Source: Halorientalis salina
GTDB lineage: Archaea; Halobacteriota; Halobacteria; Halobacteriales; Haloarculaceae
NCBI RefSeq assembly: GCF_005049285.1
Contig: NZ_SOSC01000004.1
Location: 124,001 to 188,000 of the forward strand
Length of the DNA: 64,000 nt
Direction: 5' to 3'
Shown here: piece after piece, positions 61,407 to 64,000 of the stretch
Layout: each line of letters opens with the position of its first letter
Numbering within the stretch: position 1 is the stretch's first letter
Translations under genes and position numbers: made by a program
Notes under the pieces: generated by a model
What the model was told of the DNA's origin: nothing
What the model saw: only the letters and a program-made list of their open reading frames with translations
Database searches by the model: none

Positions 61407-62780
61407 ATGAGTAACCCGGAGCTGGACGTCGTCGAGTTCCTGCTTACGACGGCCGTGTACAATGGGGATCGCGATCTAGACGAGGACGACCTGCCGCCGG
61501 CCTACCGGCAGGTGTTCTGGAGCGACGGCCGCATCGAACGACCGCTGTCGGCGACCGGGGGAACGACCACCGACGCCACCGGCGTCGAGCGGCCCTGGGA
61601 CGCCGTCGGCGACCTGATGTTCACCGACCGGGACGACTTCTCCGGCGACATCGAGTTCACCGACCAGGAGCTGGCCGAGGAGTGGTTCCTCGACCGCGCC
61701 GACGAGGAGCGCATCCGCGGGAATCCCACGCTCGCGGCCGAGTACGGCGCGGAGTTCGACGTGACCCACGCCGAGGCCCGCGAGGCCAACCGGCCGGCCC
61801 GCGCCGACCGCGTCTGGATCGACAGCCTGCTCGACGAGTACTTCGACGACGAGGAAGAAGAGGAGATGTTAGACCTCGTCGACATCCGCGCGCCCGAGGA
61901 AGTCGAGATGACGATGGACGACCTCGTGTTGACCGGGGACCAGGAAGGCGAGATCCACAAGATCGTCAAGGCCATCGAACACCGGGATTACCTCGCCCAG
62001 ATCGGCCTCCGCGAGATCGGGAAACTCCTCTTCGTCGGGCCGCCGGGGACCGGGAAGACCTCGGTCGCCCGCGCGCTGGCCCACGACCTCCAGCTCCCGT
62101 TCGTCGAAGTGAAGCTGTCGATGATCACCAGCCAGTACCTCGGCGAGACGGCCAAAAACGTCGAGAAGTCCTTCGAGGTCGCCCGCCGGCTCGCCCCGTG
62201 TATCTTCTTCATGGACGAGTTCGACTTCGTCGCGAAGACGCGCTCGTCGGACGAACACGCCGCGATCAAGCGCGCGGTCAACACCCTCCTGAAGAGCATC
62301 GACGACATCAGCCTCATCGACGACGAGGTACTCCTGATCGGGGCGACGAACCACCCCGACCAGCTCGACGCGGCGGCCTGGCGGCGCTTCGACGAGATCG
62401 TCAACTTCCCCAAGCCCGACCGGGGAATGCGCTCGGACATCCTGCGAGTCGTCACGCGGGAGATGGACATCATCGACTTCGAACCGGACGAACTCGCCAA
62501 GATCACCGAGGGCCTCACCGGGAGCGACCTCCGTCTGGTGCTCCGGGAGGCCGTCCTCTCGGCGCTGACCGAAGAGCGGACCACCCTCACCCAGCAGGAC
62601 TTAGAAGACGCCGTCGCCGACTTCGAGGAACGGGACAACCTCAAGAACCTCGACATGATCGACGGCGACGCCGACGCCCTCGTCGCCGGCGGCGACATCT
62701 CCGGCGGGAGCGACGACGCGGACCACGCCCACGACGGCCACGACCACGATCACAGTCACGACGGCGAGGCGGACGACTAA
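61407..62780 (+). CDS. AAA ATPase with family-specific N-domain and His-rich tail
   Basis: A 457-residue protein from the ATG at 61407 (TATA-like GCTTATATCC about 30 nt upstream). Residues 1-165 are an acidic N-domain unknown to me. The AAA module follows, with Walker A GPPGTGKTS (near residue 213), Walker B IFFMDEFDF, sensor-1 GATNHPDQ and a second-region SDLRLVLREA. The tail (about 430-457) is rich in His and Asp (HAHDGHDHDHSHD), a likely metal-binding end. Position before a metal-dependent hydrolase gene is suggestive; the family is otherwise an uncharacterised haloarchaeal AAA group. Confidence 0.85.
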   Translation: MSNPELDVVEFLLTTAVYNGDRDLDEDDLPPAYRQVFWSDGRIERPLSATGGTTTDATGVERPWDAVGDLMFTDRDDFSGDIEFTDQELAEEWFLDRADEERIRGNPTLAAEYGAEFDVTHAEAREANRPARADRVWIDSLLDEYFDDEEEEEMLDLVDIRAPEEVEMTMDDLVLTGDQEGEIHKIVKAIEHRDYLAQIGLREIGKLLFVGPPGTGKTSVARALAHDLQLPFVEVKLSMITSQYLGETAKNVEKSFEVARRLAPCIFFMDEFDFVAKTRSSDEHAAIKRAVNTLLKSIDDISLIDDEVLLIGATNHPDQLDAAAWRRFDEIVNFPKPDRGMRSDILRVVTREMDIIDFEPDELAKITEGLTGSDLRLVLREAVLSALTEERTTLTQQDLEDAVADFEERDNLKNLDMIDGDADALVAGGDISGGSDDADHAHDGHDHDHSHDGEADD

Positions 62781-62799
62781 CGCGGCCGAAGGGTCGGGC

Positions 62800-62804
62800 T
62801 TTTT
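62800..62804 (+). terminator. short T5 tract
   Basis: TTTTT 20 nt after the AAA gene stop. It is weak and may only partly terminate before the hydrolase gene 26 nt further on. Confidence 0.25.
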
Positions 62805-62830
62805 CTCCGCTCGGTCGTATCCGATACCTG

Positions 62831-63655
62831 ATGGAGGTCACGCTGCTGGGGACCGGCGACACGACCGGGACGCCGACGCCGGGCTGTACCTGTGACACCT
62901 GCGAGTACGCCCGCGAGCACGACGTCGAACGGACCCGCTACTCCGTGCACGTCCGCAACGAGCGCACCGGCGAGTCCCTGCTCGTCGACGCCAGCCCCGA
63001 CTTCCGCTATCAGTTCCTCGAACGCGACGTCGACCTCCCCGACGCTGCGATCATCACCCACATCCACTTCGACCACCTCGACGGCCTGGGCAACACCTAC
63101 CGCCTGCTCGGCTCGCTGCCGGTGTTTGCCGCCGACGAGACCGACCCCGAGACGGGCGAGAGCGTCGCCGAGACGGTCGAGCGCCGCTTCGACTACCTCG
63201 ACGCCGTCACGGTTCACGCACAGACCCCACTCGAACCGTTCGAGACCTGCGGGTTCGAGGTGACGCTGCTGCCCGTCGAGCACCCGCCCCTGGTCTGTTA
63301 CGGGGTGGTCATCGAGGACCCCGAGACAGGCGCGAAGCTCTCGCTGACCGGCGATACGAACTACGGTATCTCCGACGCCGCCAGGGACCGACTCCGGGAC
63401 GCCGACCTGTTGCTGGCCGACGGCATCGTCCCCGCCCACCTCTCCGAACACCACCCGCTCGGCGGAAAACACGAGGATGACGCGGGCGTTCCCCGGACTT
63501 TCGGGACGAAACACATGACTATCGAGGGTGCCCAGTCGCTCGGTATGGAACTGGATGCCGCCGAAACGCGGGTGGTCCACGTCTCACATTACGTGCCCGT
63601 CGACGAGGCCTTCGAGGAACCGCTGGCCGTCGACGGGGAGCGCTACGAGCTCTGA
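62831..63655 (+). CDS. metallo-beta-lactamase fold hydrolase (PhnP-like)
   Basis: A 274-residue MBL protein. An N-terminal CTCDTC cluster (residues about 18-23) matches the structural zinc site of PhnP-type enzymes. The metal motif is HIHFDHLDG near residue 78, with later ligands in PVEHPPL, TGDTNYG and the terminal HVSHY. It would hydrolyse a cyclic phosphodiester or related ester. It lies 50 nt after the AAA ATPase on the same strand. Confidence 0.88.
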   Translation: MEVTLLGTGDTTGTPTPGCTCDTCEYAREHDVERTRYSVHVRNERTGESLLVDASPDFRYQFLERDVDLPDAAIITHIHFDHLDGLGNTYRLLGSLPVFAADETDPETGESVAETVERRFDYLDAVTVHAQTPLEPFETCGFEVTLLPVEHPPLVCYGVVIEDPETGAKLSLTGDTNYGISDAARDRLRDADLLLADGIVPAHLSEHHPLGGKHEDDAGVPRTFGTKHMTIEGAQSLGMELDAAETRVVHVSHYVPVDEAFEEPLAVDGERYEL

Positions 63656-63719
63656 GTCGCCAGCCGATGCTTCCCGAACGACCACAGCGGATTTGTCGCT
63701 CGCGTCCCCAGTAGTGGCG

Positions 63720-63932
63720 ATGACCGACGCCGACGACCTGCCGGCGGAACACCCAGTGCTCGCGACGGCACTCCTCGCCGTGGTGGGTGTCGTCGGGTAC
63801 GCCGTGCCGACGGCGCTGTTCGGGCGACCGGTCGAACCGGTCCCGACCGCCGCGTTCGCCGGTGTGTTCACCGTCCTTTACTGGGGACTGATCGCGCTCG
63901 ACCGGTACGTGCCCGAACTGGACCCGCGATAG
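63720..63932 (+). CDS. small two-helix membrane protein
   Basis: A 70-residue protein from the ATG at 63720. Hydrophobic helices lie at about residues 11-31 and 42-60, joined by FGRPVEPVPT. The frame is open upstream but only as a shadow of the hydrolase. No family recognised. Confidence 0.65.
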   Translation: MTDADDLPAEHPVLATALLAVVGVVGYAVPTALFGRPVEPVPTAAFAGVFTVLYWGLIALDRYVPELDPR

Positions 63933-63986
63933 CGACGCGAACGCTTATGACATTTCCTGACGTACGCTGACAAACACGGACAGACA

Positions 63987-64000
63987 ATGCCGATCAGACT
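63987..64000 (+). CDS. possible start of a gene running off the window
   Basis: An ATG at 63987 reads MPIR before the window ends, with a TATA-like CTTATGAC about 35 nt upstream. Only four codons are visible, so this is a guess. Confidence 0.2.

Noticed and set aside
1-64000. CRISPR array, rRNA operon, replication origin
   Set aside because: No regularly spaced identical repeats of 25-40 bp, no rRNA signature and no orc1/cdc6 gene with origin boxes were seen.

Overview
The window is about 64 kb of a high-GC (roughly two-thirds G+C) euryarchaeal chromosome, almost certainly a halophilic archaeon (class Halobacteria). The evidence is the very acidic proteomes, leaderless genes with a TATA-like box about 25-30 nt before the ATG, Tat-type lipoprotein signals, a bacterial-type LeuRS, Hel308, KEOPS Cgi121, UPF0058, a bat-type HTH regulator, and a complete haloarchaeal polyhydroxyalkanoate (PHA) locus. 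The PHA locus would suit Haloarculaceae, but the genus cannot be fixed from the sequence alone.

Layout. 0-4.4 kb: acyl-CoA dehydrogenase behind a tandem repeat operator, a SprT-like metalloprotein, an SDR oxidoreductase and an S2P protease with CBS domains. 4.4-5.4 kb: a small AT-rich island. 5.4-16.5 kb: leuS, membrane proteins, a Tat-exported penicillin acylase, a GNAT enzyme, an RNase H-like nuclease, a Usp protein and a glutamate-cysteine-ligase-like enzyme. 16.5-21.6 kb: LOG-like protein, then the PHA locus phaB-phaC-phaE-phaP-phaR (minus strand) with a divergent MaoC hydratase. 21.7-33.1 kb: OYE-type reductase, Cgi121-Hel308, CheC, ferredoxin, MATE, and several conserved haloarchaeal proteins. 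33.1-35.2 kb: accessory patch with a PiT-like transporter. 35.3-45.9 kb: two divergent rhodaneses, MFS, UvrB, an ABC exporter, a tautomerase, and an HTH gene with two small membrane proteins.

46-54.4 kb is the most plastic part. It holds a strongly structured, GC-rich non-coding block ending in a hairpin plus T7 tract; a remnant of an element integrated at tRNA-Gly(CCC), marked by three copies of the tRNA 3' end; a secreted DUF4397 protein; nadE; tRNA-Thr(GGT); and a tnpB gene cleanly split by a 405-bp insertion that has terminal inverted repeats, a 9-bp target duplication and its own ribbon-helix-helix gene. 54.6-64 kb carries an aldehyde:ferredoxin oxidoreductase, lipoprotein, thioesterase, bat-like regulator, PhoU-like protein, a thiolase with a duplicated tail downstream, an AAA ATPase with a His-rich tail and a PhnP-like hydrolase.

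Metabolic theme: beta-oxidation/PHA enzymes (acyl-CoA dehydrogenase, enoyl-CoA hydratase, MaoC, thiolase, thioesterase, PhaB, PhaEC) are spread through the window. They could together interconvert fatty acyl-CoA, acetoacetyl-CoA and stored polyester.

Non-coding structure is unusually informative. There is a 107-bp inverted-repeat element in three copies sitting at stop codons, a second 82-bp element of similar layout, a class of palindromes with a constant 11-nt centre but locus-specific arms, and a hairpin that presents a G-quadruplex-like loop. No CRISPR array, rRNA gene or replication origin was seen.
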